Positions 27,877 to 37,826 of a DNA stretch of 64,000 nucleotides are shown in pieces; within the stretch, counting starts at the first letter, position 1, and each line of letters begins with the position of its first letter. A program made the position numbers and the translations under genes. The notes under the pieces are model-generated. The model saw only the letters and a list, made by a program, of their open reading frames with translations, was not told the DNA's origin and did not search any database. The stretch spans positions 4,216,001 to 4,280,000 of the forward strand of contig CAWAIS010000001.1 of assembly GCA_963782255.1 (NCBI GenBank), written 5' to 3'. This DNA comes from Roseiarcus sp963782255. GTDB lineage: Bacteria; Pseudomonadota; Alphaproteobacteria; Rhizobiales; Beijerinckiaceae.

Positions 27877-28692
27877 TCAGGCTTCGCGCGCGAGGCGCTC
27901 GCTCAGGGCGCGCGTTCCGCTCAGCGGATTGGCCTCGTCCCAAGCGTAGCGCAAAGTCTCGAAGCGCATGGCGCGCGCGTCGATCATGAGGAGCCTGCCA
28001 ACGAAACCCGTGTCGCCGTCGCCAAAGCCGCCGACGATCTCGCGAATCGCCTCCAACGCCATCAGCGAGCCGAGCACGCCGCCGAGCGCGCCGAGCACGC
28101 CTGCTTCCGCGCAGGTCGGGACCGTTCCCGGCTCCGGCGCCTCGGGGAAGAGGCAGCGGTAGGTCGGATTCGGGCTGCCGTCCGGGCCGGTCTCGTAGGG
28201 TTTCAGCGTCGTCAGTGTGCCGTCGAATTCGCCGAGCGCGGCGGTTATGAGCGGGCGGCGCTCGTAGTAGCAGGCGTCCGAGAGCGCGTAGCGGGTCGCG
28301 AAATTGTCCGAGCCGTCGAGCGCGACGTCGAACCGCGCGACGAGCGCGCGGGCGTTGCTCTCGTCGAGCCTCATGGCGATCTCATCGACGGCGACATACG
28401 GATTGAGGCGAAAAATCGCCTCCGCCGCGCTCGCCGTCTTTGGTCTTCCGACGTCGCCCGTGCGGTGGATGACCTGCCGGTGGAGGTTCGAGAGCGCGAC
28501 CGCGTCGTCGTCGACGACGCCGATCGTCCCGACGCCGGCGCCGGCCAGGTATTGCAGCGCCGGCGACCCCAGGCCGCCCGCCCCGACGACCAGAACCCGC
28601 GCGGCTTTCAGCTTGTTCTGGCCGGGGCCGCCGACGCCGTGCAGCACGATCTGGCGGGCGTAGCGCTCAACTTCTTGGCTGGAGAGGGTCAT
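27877..28692 (-). CDS. MoeB/ThiF-type adenylyltransferase
   Basis: A 271-residue E1-like enzyme that adenylates the C-terminal glycine of a sulfur-carrier protein (MoaD or ThiS). The Rossmann ATP site is LVVGAGGLGSPALQYLAGAG, followed by VGTIGVVDDDAVALSNLHRQ and IHRTGDVGRPK. DVALDGSDNFATRYALSDAC and TVPTCAEAGVLGALGGVLGS follow. There is no rhodanese domain and the CxxC zinc pair typical of E. coli MoeB is not clear. Which partner (molybdopterin or thiamine) it serves cannot be told; no moa or thi gene is adjacent. Confidence 0.88.
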   Translation of the reverse strand: MTLSSQEVERYARQIVLHGVGGPGQNKLKAARVLVVGAGGLGSPALQYLAGAGVGTIGVVDDDAVALSNLHRQVIHRTGDVGRPKTASAAEAIFRLNPYVAVDEIAMRLDESNARALVARFDVALDGSDNFATRYALSDACYYERRPLITAALGEFDGTLTTLKPYETGPDGSPNPTYRCLFPEAPEPGTVPTCAEAGVLGALGGVLGSLMALEAIREIVGGFGDGDTGFVGRLLMIDARAMRFETLRYAWDEANPLSGTRALSERLAREA

Positions 28693-28864
28693 GGGGCGCT
28701 CAGTTTACATGGGGCGCGACAGGCGCGCGACATGTTCGTTAGGGAAGCGAGCCAGATTGGCGTCGAGCCATTCCGCACGGCGGCGACAGTCCTTACATGA
28801 GCATGTGGCGCGGCTCAGCCCGCAATTCGCGCCGCGGATAACTGAATTCAAGGACGAGAACCCC

Positions 28865-30052
28865 ATGACCACAAGAGACCCCATCGTCATCGTCGGCGCG
28901 GCGCGCACGCCGATGGGCGGCTTCCTCGGCGATTTCAAGGATGTCGCCGCGCCTGCGCTCGGCGCGCGCGCGATGTCGGCGGCGGTCGAACGGGCCGGCG
29001 TCGCGCCCGACGCCGTCGACGAAATCCTCATGGGCTGCGTCCTGCCGGCGGGCCAGGGGCAGGCGCCTGCGCGTCAGGCCGCGATCGGCGCCGGGCTGCC
29101 GCTCGCCGCGGGCTCAACCACCATCAACAAGATGTGCGGGTCCGGCATGAAGGCGGCGATGGTCGCGACCGACCTTTTGCGCGCGGGGTCGGCGGACGTC
29201 GTCGTCGCGGGCGGCATGGAGAGCATGAGCAACGCGCCCTATCTGCTCGACCGCGCGCGCAATGGTTACCGCATGGGCCACGGGCGCACGATCGACCACA
29301 TGTTCCTCGACGGCCTCGAGGACGCCTACGACAAGGGGCGCCTGATGGGAACCTTCGCCGAGGACTGCGCGCAAGACTATCAGTTCACGCGTGAGCAGCA
29401 GGACGCCTATGCGCTGACCTCCCTCGAGCGCGCCAACACGGCGATCAAGAGCGGCGCGTTCAAGTGGGAGATCGCCGACGTCAAGGTCAATTCGGGCAAG
29501 TCCGAGACGGTCGTTTCGACCGACGAGCAGCCGCCGAAGGCGCGGCCGGAAAAGATCCCGACGCTCAAAGCCGCTTTCCGCGAGGGCGGCACGGTGACGG
29601 CCGCCAATTCGAGCTCGATCTCCGACGGCGCCGCGGCGCTCGTCATGATGCGCTTGAGCGAAGCCGAGAAGCGCGGGGCGAAGCCGCTCGCGATCGTGAT
29701 CGCACATTCCACGCATGCCGCGGAGCCCAGCAAATTCCCGACGGCGCCGATCGGGGCGCTTCGCAAGCTCCTCGACAAGACGGACTGGGACAAGGATTCC
29801 GTCGACTTGTTCGAGATCAACGAGGCCTTCGCGGTCGTCGCAATGGCGGCGATGCGCGATCTTTCGCTTCCCCACGAGAAGGTCAACGTGAAGGGCGGCG
29901 CCTGCGCGCTCGGCCACCCGATCGGCGCGTCCGGCGCGCGGATTCTCGTGACCTTGATCGGCGCGCTGCGGGCGCGGAGCGGCAAACGCGGCGTCGCCTC
30001 GCTCTGCATCGGCGGCGGCGAAGCGACCGCGATGGCGATCGAGATGGCGTGA
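28865..30052 (+). CDS. Acetyl-CoA C-acetyltransferase (thiolase)
   Basis: A 395-residue thiolase that condenses or cleaves acetoacetyl-CoA. Motifs are IVGAARTPMGGFLGDFKDV, the nucleophile site TINKMCGSGMKAAM, NEAFAVVAMAAM, and the C-terminal GGACALGHPIGASGARI with the acid-base Cys and His. The start is MTTRDPIVIV, chosen over upstream in-frame starts. It stands alone, so it may serve polyhydroxybutyrate synthesis, ethylmalonyl-CoA metabolism or degradation; context does not decide. Confidence 0.93.
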   Translation: MTTRDPIVIVGAARTPMGGFLGDFKDVAAPALGARAMSAAVERAGVAPDAVDEILMGCVLPAGQGQAPARQAAIGAGLPLAAGSTTINKMCGSGMKAAMVATDLLRAGSADVVVAGGMESMSNAPYLLDRARNGYRMGHGRTIDHMFLDGLEDAYDKGRLMGTFAEDCAQDYQFTREQQDAYALTSLERANTAIKSGAFKWEIADVKVNSGKSETVVSTDEQPPKARPEKIPTLKAAFREGGTVTAANSSSISDGAAALVMMRLSEAEKRGAKPLAIVIAHSTHAAEPSKFPTAPIGALRKLLDKTDWDKDSVDLFEINEAFAVVAMAAMRDLSLPHEKVNVKGGACALGHPIGASGARILVTLIGALRARSGKRGVASLCIGGGEATAMAIEMA

Positions 30053-30082
30053 ACCCGCCACCCACCGATTGCTAAGCCGAGG

Positions 30083-31130
30083 TCAGGCGCCGGGTTGCGT
30101 GGCCGGGATGGACCGCAAGATCGCAAGCTCCTCCTCGGTCATGTCGACAGGAACGTCGGCGAACAGCGGCGTGCTGAGATAGCGCTCGCCGGTATCGGGC
30201 AGCATGCAGAGAATGTTGGCGCCTTTTGGGGCCTCCGCCGCGATCTTGAGCGCGCCGGCAAAAGTTCCCCCCGAAGTTATGCCGACGAAAATGCCCTCCT
30301 TCGTCGCGAGCTCCTTGCTGCAGCGAATGGCGTCGGCGCCTGAGATTGGCAGGACCCGATCGATCAGCTTCATCTCCACGGCGTCGCCGGTCAGCTTCGG
30401 AATGAAATCAGGCGTCCAGCCCTGCATCGGGTGAGGCTTGAAACTCGGATGTGGGGCGGCTGGCGACCCCGTCGGCCAAACGCTTCTGCTCGATCCCCAA
30501 TTCGATCAGCGGCGCGTCGGCCGGCTCGCAGACGATGATCTTCGTATCGGTGCGCTCCCTCCTCAAAACGCGGCCGACGCCTTTAAGTGTGCCGCCGGTG
30601 CCGTAGCCGGTCACCCAAAAGTCGAGCCTGTCGCCGGCGAAATCGTCGACGATTTCGCGCGCGGTGGTGCCGGAATGGAAATCCGGATTGGCTTCGTTCT
30701 CGAACTGACGCGTCATGAACCAGCCATGGGTCTGCGCCAGTTCGATCGTCCTCTTGACCATTCCGACCGCGCGCTCGGCGGCCGGCGTGATGACGACTTT
30801 CGCGCCGAGAAAGCGCATCAATCGCCGCCGTTCGATGCTGAAGGTCTCGGCCATCGTCAGAACGAGCGGATAGCCCTTCGCGGCGCAGACCATGGCGAGG
30901 CCGATGCCGGTGTTGCCGCTCGTCGCCTCAATCACCGTTTGGCCGGGCTTGAGCTCCCCGGATTGCTCCGCTGCTTCGATGACGCCTAGCGCCAGGCGGT
31001 CCTTGACCGAGCCCAACGGGTTGAAGGCCTCGATTTTCACATAGAGATTGACTCCGTCAGGGGCGAGGCGGTTGATCCGCACGACCGGGGTGTGCCCGAC
31101 CGTCTCCAGAATGTTTTGAAATCGCGGCAT
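30083..31130 (-). pseudogene. cysK: Cysteine synthase (O-acetylserine sulfhydrylase), frameshifted
   Basis: A PLP enzyme that makes cysteine from O-acetylserine and sulfide. The first frame holds MPRFQNILETVGHTPVVRIN, the PLP lysine in NPLGSVKDRLALG, and ATSGNTGIGLAMVCAAKGY. It runs out of frame after IEQKRLADGVAS. One base further along, the protein resumes with PHPSFKPHPMQGWTPDFIPK and continues to EGIFVGITSGGTFAG and a normal end. One extra base near 30455-30470, beside GGGG and CCCC runs, accounts for it. GGAGG precedes the ATG. All catalytic blocks are intact, so this is either a very recent mutation or a sequencing error. Confidence 0.85.
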
Positions 31131-31382
31131 GCGGAATCCTCCGTCGTTCCCCAACGGCGCCCGGCAGGGCTTGGACCCACTGGACGCCTCGCTAACCTAG
31201 CGCGGTCAAAGCCTTTTCGAAAGCAGTCCCGCGAGCGCGACCTTGATCGAGGTGGCGTGAACCGGCTCTCCCCGCTGGGAGAGGAGTTGAGGTGAGGGTC
31301 GCCCTTGTCGGCGTGCCCGATTTCGGACATGGTGCCGCGCGGCCAGCTAACATGTCAGGCCGGCTCCAGGGAGGTTTCATCC

Positions 31383-32327
31383 ATGCGTTTCACCCGCCGT
31401 GTCGTAACCGCGAGCCTGCTCGCCATGGCGCTCTCCGCGCCCGCCTTCGCCGACGACAAGCCGACCATCCTCGTGTCGGTTCCCGGCCTGACCTTTCCGT
31501 TCTTCGTCCACATGATGAACGCCTTCAAGGCCGAGGCGGCGAAGGACGGTCTCGAAGCGATCGAAAGCGACGGTCAGGTCTCCTCGCCCAAGCAGACCGC
31601 CGACATCGAGGCGGCGCTGACCAAGGGCGTCAAGGGCATCGTGCTCTCGCCCAACGAGGTGGACGCCATGGCGCCGGCGCTTCAGGAGGCGATCGACGCC
31701 AAAGTGCCGGTCGTGACCGTCGACCGCCGCGTGCCCTCCGTCACCGGCATCCTCGGTCATGTCGGCGCCGACAACGTCAAGGGGGGCGAAGCGCAGGGCG
31801 AACTCGTCGAGAAGCTGTTCCCGAACGGCGCGACGATCATCAATCTTCAGGGACAGTCCGGCGCAAGCCCCGCGATTGACCGCAACAAGGGCCTGCACAA
31901 CGTGCTCGACCAGGCGAAGGACAAGTACAAGATCGTGTTCGAGCAGACCGCCGGCTTCGACCGCGCCAAGGGCCTCTCGGTCACCGAGGCGGCGCTCGCC
32001 GGCATGTCGAGCCCGCCCCAAGTCATCGTCGCCGCCAACGACGACATGGCGCTCGGCGCACTCGAAGCGGTCAAGTCGCGCAACCTCAAAGGCGTCGTCA
32101 TCATCGGCTTCGACGCGCTGCCCGAGACGCTCGGCAAGATCCGCGACGGCGAGATCACCGCGACCATCGAGCAGTTCCCCGGCAAGCAGAGCGCGACGGG
32201 CGTCGACATGCTTGCGGACTTCATCAAGAGCGGCAAGAAGCCCGCGCAGCAGATCACGCTCTTAACGCCGGTCGCCATCACCAAGGACAACCTCAGCCTG
32301 GCCGAGCGCCTCGGCGAGGTGAAGTAG
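31383..32327 (+). CDS. Sugar ABC transporter, periplasmic binding protein (RbsB-like)
   Basis: A 314-residue secreted protein with signal peptide MRFTRRVVTASLLAMALSAP ending at AFA. It is followed by KPTILVSVPGLTFPFFVHMM, KGVKGIVLSPNEVDAMAPAL, VPVVTVDRRVPSVTGILGHV and VIVAANDDMALGALEAVK, the type I fold pattern of ribose/galactose-class binding proteins. It is the first gene of an import operon with the ATPase and permease that follow. The sugar is unknown; relatives carry ribose, xylose or inositol-like polyols. Confidence 0.9.
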   Translation: MRFTRRVVTASLLAMALSAPAFADDKPTILVSVPGLTFPFFVHMMNAFKAEAAKDGLEAIESDGQVSSPKQTADIEAALTKGVKGIVLSPNEVDAMAPALQEAIDAKVPVVTVDRRVPSVTGILGHVGADNVKGGEAQGELVEKLFPNGATIINLQGQSGASPAIDRNKGLHNVLDQAKDKYKIVFEQTAGFDRAKGLSVTEAALAGMSSPPQVIVAANDDMALGALEAVKSRNLKGVVIIGFDALPETLGKIRDGEITATIEQFPGKQSATGVDMLADFIKSGKKPAQQITLLTPVAITKDNLSLAERLGEVK

Positions 32328-32343
32328 CGCGCCGATAGACGAA

Positions 32344-32377
32344 ACGCCCTCTTCCGAAAAGCGCCGGGAGAGGGCGT
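32344..32377 (+). promoter_or_regulatory. Intercistronic hairpin after the binding-protein gene
   Basis: ACGCCCTCTTCC and its near complement GGGAGAGGGCGT form a stem of about 12 bp with one wobble, between the binding-protein stop and the ATPase start. Hairpins here commonly protect the upstream mRNA and so raise binding-protein output over the membrane parts. No U-tract follows, so it is not a strong terminator. Confidence 0.5.
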
Positions 32378-32389
32378 GGAGAACCAAGG

Positions 32390-33976
32390 ATGCCGAGCGA
32401 GCAGACTTCGCCGACTGACGCGCGCGATCTCCCGATCCTCAGGATGACTGGGATCAGCAAGCGCTTTCCCGGCGTGCGGGCGCTCGAGAACGTGCATCTC
32501 GAAATCGCGCGAGCCGAGATTCACGCGCTCCTTGGCGAGAACGGCGCGGGCAAGTCGACGCTCCTGAAAATCCTGTCCGGCGCGCACGCGGCGGATCGGG
32601 GAACCATCGAACTCTTCGGCGAGCCGGCGGCGTTCGCGTCGCCTCACGACGCGCAGCGCGCCGGGATCGTCACGATCTATCAGGAATTCACGCTCGCGCC
32701 CGACATGACGATCGCCGAAAACGTGTTCATCGGCCGCGAGCCGGGCTCCAGGCTGTTCGTGAGCTGGCGCCGCCTCGCCGAGGAGACGCGCGCGATCACC
32801 AACCGGATCGGTCTCAAGCGCGACCCGATGACGCCGGTGCGCGATCTCTCCGTCGCCGAGCAGCAGCTGGTCGAGATCGCGCGCGCTCTCTCGATGCGCT
32901 CGCGGCTGATCGTCATGGACGAGCCGACATCGGCCTTGAGCGAAGCGGAGGTCGTCAATCTTGCTCGCATCATCGAGACGCTGAAGTCCGAGGGACTGTC
33001 GGTTATTTTCGTCACCCACCGGCTGGAGGAGGTCTTTCGGCTCTGCGACCGCTACACCGTCTTGCGCGACGGCCATTACGTCGGCTCGGGGCGGGTCGCC
33101 GACACCAATGTCGACGCGATCATCCGCATGATGGTCGGGCGCGATGTCGGCGCGCTCTACGGCGAACGGCCGATCCCGGCGCATGGGTCTGTCGCGCTCG
33201 AGGTCGAGGGCCTGACCCGCCGGCGCAACGCGCGCGATCCGCATGCGATCGAGCTCGTCGACGTGTCGCTCCGCGCGCACCACGGCGAGATTCTCGGGCT
33301 CGCCGAACTCGTAGGCGCCGGCCGAACCGAGACCGCGCGGGCGATCTTCGCCGCCGACAAATTCAACTCGGGCGCGATCCGCATCGACGGCAAGCCAGTC
33401 AGCTTTGCCGGCCCGCGCGACGCCATGTCGCACGGCATCGGCCTCGTGCCCGAGGACCGCAAGAAGCAGGCCCTCTTCCTCAGGCTCGCGATCCGCACCA
33501 ACATCACGATCGCGGCGCAAGATCAGGTCAGCCGCGGCTGGTTTATCGACGAGCGGCGCGAGGACAGGCTGATCGACGAGTTCCGCCGCCTCCTCATGAT
33601 CCGCATGGCGAGCCCCGACCAGCAGGCGGGCAATCTCTCCGGCGGCAATCAGCAGAAGGTGGTGCTCGCGCGCTGGCTTGCGCTGAGGCCCAAGATCCTC
33701 ATCGTCGACGAGCCGACCCGCGGCATAGACATCGGCTCCAAGGTCGAGGTGCACAATCTCCTGATCGACATGGCGAAGTCCGGCATCGCCGTCATCGTCA
33801 TCTCGTCGGAACTGCCGGAAATCCTCGCCGTCTGCGACCGCATCGTGACGATGCGCGAGGGCCGCGTCACCGGCGAAATCGCCCGTGACCAGGCGACCCA
33901 GGAAATTCTCATGACGATGATGACGGCCCACGAAGGCGCGAGCGGCGCGCCCGCGTTTGCTCAACGAGGCGCATGA
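32390..33976 (+). CDS. Sugar ABC transporter, duplicated ATP-binding protein (RbsA-like)
   Basis: A 528-residue protein with two ABC domains. The first has GENGAGKSTLLKILSGAHA near residue 50, the variant signature LSVAEQQLVEIARALSM and VMDEPTSALSEAEV. The second has the degenerate P-loop LVGAGRTETARAIF, usual for this family, then LSGGNQQKVVLARWLA and VDEPTRGIDIG. It powers uptake with the neighbouring binding protein and permease. Its last codons overlap the permease start. Confidence 0.94.
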   Translation: MPSEQTSPTDARDLPILRMTGISKRFPGVRALENVHLEIARAEIHALLGENGAGKSTLLKILSGAHAADRGTIELFGEPAAFASPHDAQRAGIVTIYQEFTLAPDMTIAENVFIGREPGSRLFVSWRRLAEETRAITNRIGLKRDPMTPVRDLSVAEQQLVEIARALSMRSRLIVMDEPTSALSEAEVVNLARIIETLKSEGLSVIFVTHRLEEVFRLCDRYTVLRDGHYVGSGRVADTNVDAIIRMMVGRDVGALYGERPIPAHGSVALEVEGLTRRRNARDPHAIELVDVSLRAHHGEILGLAELVGAGRTETARAIFAADKFNSGAIRIDGKPVSFAGPRDAMSHGIGLVPEDRKKQALFLRLAIRTNITIAAQDQVSRGWFIDERREDRLIDEFRRLLMIRMASPDQQAGNLSGGNQQKVVLARWLALRPKILIVDEPTRGIDIGSKVEVHNLLIDMAKSGIAVIVISSELPEILAVCDRIVTMREGRVTGEIARDQATQEILMTMMTAHEGASGAPAFAQRGA

Positions 33977-34998
33977 TGGCGGAAGCGAGATTGGCGGAAG
34001 CAAGCGAAGGCAGAGGCTTCGATGTCTTCGGCTTTGTCGCGCGCTTCGCCCCGACGATTTTTCTCATTGGCCTGATGCTGCTCTTCGCCGTCATGCAGCC
34101 GCGCTTTCTTTCCGAGATCAATCTGTTCAACGTGATGCGGCAGGTGTCGATCACCGGCCTGCTCGCGGTCGGCATGACCTTCGTCATCCTCACCGCCGGC
34201 ATCGACCTTTCGGTCGGCTCGCTGCTCGCTTTCGCAGGGCTCGTCGCCGCCGCCGTCGCCAAGGGCGGCATGGAGAACCGCTTCACGGTCGGCGAGGGTG
34301 GCGTCGGCTACGGCTGGGGGCTCGCTGCGCTCGCGGCGATCGCAGTCGGGCTCGCGTGCGGCTATCTCCAGGGGCTTGCGATTACGCGCCTGAAGGTTCC
34401 GCCGTTCGTCGTGACCTTGGGCGGCATGTCCGCCTTTCGCGGCGCGGCGCTCCTGTTCGCCGCCGGCGGGCCGATTTCCGGCTTCGAACCCTCCTTCACC
34501 TGGTGGGGGCAGGGCAAGATCGGCCCGGCGCCGATCCCGGTCATCATTTTTCTTTCCGCCGCCGTGCTCGCGCACATCGTACTGCGGTACACCCGCTATG
34601 GCCGCCAGGTCTATGCGGTCGGGGGCAACCCGGAGGCCGCGCGGCTCTCCGGCCTCAACGTCAACCGGGTCATCGCGAGCGTCTATGTGATCATGGGCTT
34701 CTTCGCGGGCTTGAGCGCGTTCGTGCTCGCGGCGCGGCTCAATTCGGCCGAAGCGGTCGCCGGCACGGGCTACGAGCTGACGGTCATCGCCTCGGTCGTG
34801 ATCGGCGGCACGAGCCTCTTCGGCGGGTCGGGCACGATCTTCGGCACCGTCGTCGGCACAATTCTGATCGGCGTGCTCCTGAACGGCCTCGTCCTGATGA
34901 ACGTCTCCTCCTACATCCAGCAGATCATCATCGGCGTCATCATCGTGCTGGCGGTCGCCTTCGACACCTTCGCCAAGTCGCGCAGAAGGAAGGTGTGA
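33973..34998 (+). CDS. Sugar ABC transporter permease (RbsC-like)
   Basis: A 341-residue polytopic membrane protein of about 8-10 helices. Motifs include SITGLLAVGMTFVILTAGID, LSVGSLLAFAGLVAAAVAKG, the cytoplasmic-loop TRYGRQVYAVGGNPEAARLS, and IGGTSLFGGSGTIFGTVVGT, all typical of the BPD_transp_2 permeases for ribose/xylose. It starts inside the last codons of the ATPase gene, so the two are translationally coupled. It probably acts as a dimer with two copies of itself. Confidence 0.93.
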   Translation: MMAEARLAEASEGRGFDVFGFVARFAPTIFLIGLMLLFAVMQPRFLSEINLFNVMRQVSITGLLAVGMTFVILTAGIDLSVGSLLAFAGLVAAAVAKGGMENRFTVGEGGVGYGWGLAALAAIAVGLACGYLQGLAITRLKVPPFVVTLGGMSAFRGAALLFAAGGPISGFEPSFTWWGQGKIGPAPIPVIIFLSAAVLAHIVLRYTRYGRQVYAVGGNPEAARLSGLNVNRVIASVYVIMGFFAGLSAFVLAARLNSAEAVAGTGYELTVIASVVIGGTSLFGGSGTIFGTVVGTILIGVLLNGLVLMNVSSYIQQIIIGVIIVLAVAFDTFAKSRRRKV

Positions 34999-35003
34999 GC
35001 GCC

Positions 35004-36884
35004 CTACCCGCCCGCGCGTCGCAGGAGATTCTGCAGCGCGTCCATGGACACGGGCTTCGTCAGATGGACGTCGAACCCGTTCTCACGCGACTGTTGGCGA
35101 TCCGAATCCTGTCCCAGTCCGGTCAGCGCGACCAGCATGGGCGTCGCGTCGCCGAGCCTCGCGCGCAGGCGCCGCGCCGTTTCGTACCCGTCCATGCGCG
35201 GCATGCGAACGTCAATGAAGGCGATCGACGGCTGGAACTCGGCCGCGACCTCAATCCCCGACGCGCCGTCGTAGGCCACGCGCACCTCCGCCATCAGGCT
35301 CTCCATTAGCATCGCCAGGCTGTCGGCCACATCCTGGTTGTCGTCGACGACGAGGAGCCGCAGGGGCTTCGGCGCCGGCGGCGGTTCGATCGACCGATGG
35401 GCCGCGGGCGGTTGCGAAGGCGCAAGCGGCAGACGCACGACGAATCTGCTGCCCTTGCCCGGACCCGGACTTTGCGCGTCGATTGCGCCGCCGTGCAGTT
35501 CGACGAGCTTCTTCGACAGCCCGAGACCGACGCCAAGGCCGCCCTCGGCGCCCCTGTCGCCGCCGCCCGCATGCGAGAACAGTTCGAACACGCGCGGCAA
35601 CCTGTCGCGCGCGATCCCGGCGCCGTTGTCGCCGACCCCGATGACGGCTTCTTCGCCCTCGCGCTCTGCGGTGATCTCGATCAGGCCGCCGGGAGCGGTA
35701 AATTTTGCAGCGTTGTTGACAAGGTTCGTGACGACCTGAGCGAGGCGCGTCGGATCGCCGATGACGATCAGCGGCGCCGAAGCGACCCGCTTCTCGACGC
35801 GGTGCCGTTTATGATCGATATGCGGTCTACTCATCTCCAAAGCGTCGCGGAGGATAGAGCCGAGGTCGGTCCTTTCTTTGCGCAGTTCTATGATTCCGCG
35901 GTTGATGCGCGAGAGCTCCAGAAGATCGTCGACCAGGCGGACGAGATGGGCTGTCTGTCGCCGCATCATGTCGATCAGCGCGCGCTCGGGCGTGGGCGCA
36001 GCCGCTTGCCGCGTCTTGCGTAGGAGTTCGATGCCGTTATGGATCGGCCCCAGCGGGTTGCGCAATTCGTGCCCGAGGATCGCGAGGAATTCGTCCTTGC
36101 GCCGGTCCGCTTCCCTGAGCGCCCCCTCGGCCTGCTTGCGTTCGGTGATGTCCGTCGCGGTGCAGAGGACGCCGACAATCGCCTCGCCCGACCGGCGCGG
36201 TTCGATGCTGAGATCAAACCAGCGTATCGCGCCGTTGCTCATGATCGCCGCCTCTTCGCGCGCAGCAGCGCCCGTTTCGATCACGCGTCGCTTGATCGCG
36301 GCGAGAGCCGCGGCGTCCTCCGGACGTTCGAAGAACTCGTGCTCGGTCCTGCCGACGATGTCTTCGGCGCGACGGGCGAGCGTCGGATTCAAGATCCAGA
36401 GATAGCGGAGGTCGCGGTCCTGCTCGAACACCGTGACCGGAGAGGACCGCAGCGTGGCGGTCAGACGCTCGTGGGCAAGGCTCAGCTTCTCCTCCCGCTG
36501 GCGCAGCGCCTCCTCGATCGCGCGTCGCTCGTGGATGTCGATGATCGTGCCGATGTAGCCAATAAATGCGCCTGCGCTGTCGAAACGCGGCGAACCGACC
36601 ATCAACGTCCAGCGATAGGACCCGTCGATGCGCCGCACCCGGAATTCGGTTCGAAGCGTCGAGCGCTCTTCCCAGACGGCGCGCATGGTCTCGATCGCCT
36701 TGGGCCGGTCGTGGGTATGGATCGCGTTGAACCACCCGGACCCGAGCGCGTCGGCCTTGGTTTGGCCCGTGTAGGCGAGCCACTGCTCATCGATGTGGGT
36801 GCAGCGCCCGGCCGCATCGGTTGTCGAACTGATGACCCAGATGTGATCGACGTCGGCGCCGTCCATGCGCAAACCATCCCCCAT
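35004..36884 (-). CDS. Hybrid sensor histidine kinase with two PAS domains and receiver
   Basis: A 626-residue soluble kinase with no TM segment. The order is PAS 1 (about residues 15-125, ending IGTIIDIHERR), PAS 2 (about 135-255, ending LCTATDITERK), HisKA with EFLAILGHELRNPLGPIHNG near residue 271, HATPase with LVNNAAKFTAPGG, VGDNGAGI and GLGVGLGLSKKLVELHGG, and a C-terminal receiver (LLVVDDNQDVADSL, IAFIDVRMPRMDGYE). The likely signal is cytosolic, perhaps redox or a small ligand. It converges on the ABC operon 5 bp away; no cognate output gene is next to it. Confidence 0.93.
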   Translation of the reverse strand: MGDGLRMDGADVDHIWVISSTTDAAGRCTHIDEQWLAYTGQTKADALGSGWFNAIHTHDRPKAIETMRAVWEERSTLRTEFRVRRIDGSYRWTLMVGSPRFDSAGAFIGYIGTIIDIHERRAIEEALRQREEKLSLAHERLTATLRSSPVTVFEQDRDLRYLWILNPTLARRAEDIVGRTEHEFFERPEDAAALAAIKRRVIETGAAAREEAAIMSNGAIRWFDLSIEPRRSGEAIVGVLCTATDITERKQAEGALREADRRKDEFLAILGHELRNPLGPIHNGIELLRKTRQAAAPTPERALIDMMRRQTAHLVRLVDDLLELSRINRGIIELRKERTDLGSILRDALEMSRPHIDHKRHRVEKRVASAPLIVIGDPTRLAQVVTNLVNNAAKFTAPGGLIEITAEREGEEAVIGVGDNGAGIARDRLPRVFELFSHAGGGDRGAEGGLGVGLGLSKKLVELHGGAIDAQSPGPGKGSRFVVRLPLAPSQPPAAHRSIEPPPAPKPLRLLVVDDNQDVADSLAMLMESLMAEVRVAYDGASGIEVAAEFQPSIAFIDVRMPRMDGYETARRLRARLGDATPMLVALTGLGQDSDRQQSRENGFDVHLTKPVSMDALQNLLRRAGG

Positions 36885-37158
36885 GACGCCGCAGTTCCCC
36901 TTCCCTCTTTTAGCGAAGCTTGAGGGTTAGGTCACGGGGGAACAGGACAGCGCTACGTGGTTTCCCTTATTGCGGGCGCGCAATCTTTTCCAAAAAAAGA
37001 GAATGCCCACGCGCTCGAGCGCTTGAGGACCTGGGGATTGTCGTCATCAGGCCTTCAAGAAGCGAAGCGAGAATGGAACGGACGCCCCGATGCGGGTTCT
37101 TGCGTCCGTCCAACCCCTGTTGATTGCGGCGCTGGTATTGTTCAGGAGGAGTTTTCCA
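36885..37158. other. Intergenic region, no feature recognised
   Basis: Divergent spacer between the kinase and the next small gene. It ends in a strong GGAGGAG ribosome site that sets the TTG start at 37159. No repeat or palindrome recognised. Confidence 0.4.
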
Positions 37159-37509
37159 TTGGATTTGCGTGAAGTCTTGCGGACGTGCTCCAACGCAAAG
37201 GTGGCGGAAGCGGCATTGATTTCTATCGGCGGCGATCTCTCGACGGTCGTTGCCGCGGAGGCGGCGAACCGCGGCGTCTCGCGCGGCGGGTTCGTGGCGA
37301 AGTTGGTGCGCGACTTCGAGCGCAACGTAGGGACCTGCGTCTGGGCGCGCGCCGAGCAGGCGATGCGCGGCGCGGATCAGCCGCTTCTGGCCGGGCTTTA
37401 CGCTATTGTCGCGCACGGTCTTTTGGCGCACAATTTGCGCTCGGCGCTGAAAGCCGGCGAACGGTCTGCAACGCTCTCTTTCGAAAAAACGGAATTGATG
37501 GTCGCTTAG
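37159..37509 (+). CDS. Conserved hypothetical protein
   Basis: A 116-residue soluble protein. The frame opens 23 codons earlier, but the TTG at 37159 follows CAGGAGGAG at ideal distance and gives LDLREVLRTCSNAKVAEAAL. Helices VSRGGFVAKLVRDFERN and DQPLLAGLYAIVAHGLLAHN are visible. I have a weak impression that such proteins occur in Hyphomicrobiales; no function is recognised. Confidence 0.5.
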   Translation: MDLREVLRTCSNAKVAEAALISIGGDLSTVVAAEAANRGVSRGGFVAKLVRDFERNVGTCVWARAEQAMRGADQPLLAGLYAIVAHGLLAHNLRSALKAGERSATLSFEKTELMVA

Positions 37510-37826
37510 AGGATTAGAGGAACGGGGAACTGAAGCCCCGACGGGTGGAAGTCTCTTGTGATGTTGAGCAAGAATATATACTTGTCTGCCATGCGTTTTG
37601 TCTGCTGCACCGGCGCCGCTGCTCAGTCGAGGCGCGAGACTCGCAAAAGTTGCACAAAGTGGCGCCTAAGCTACTGAAAATCCTGCTTCACGAACAGACC
37701 TTGCAGGCGGCGCGAACCCCTCTCGACCCGGGGCGCGCGCGTTCTGCTGGATTGCTGGCTCAGGTCAAGCAGGAGTCGGAATGACGACGTTGCCCCGCGC
37801 GCTGCGCCGTCGTCCTGCCCGGCAGG
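37510..37826. other. Intergenic region, no feature recognised
   Basis: A short plus-strand frame (37545-37784) lacks a ribosome site and any recognisable motif and is not called. No RNA gene or repeat seen. Confidence 0.4.
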
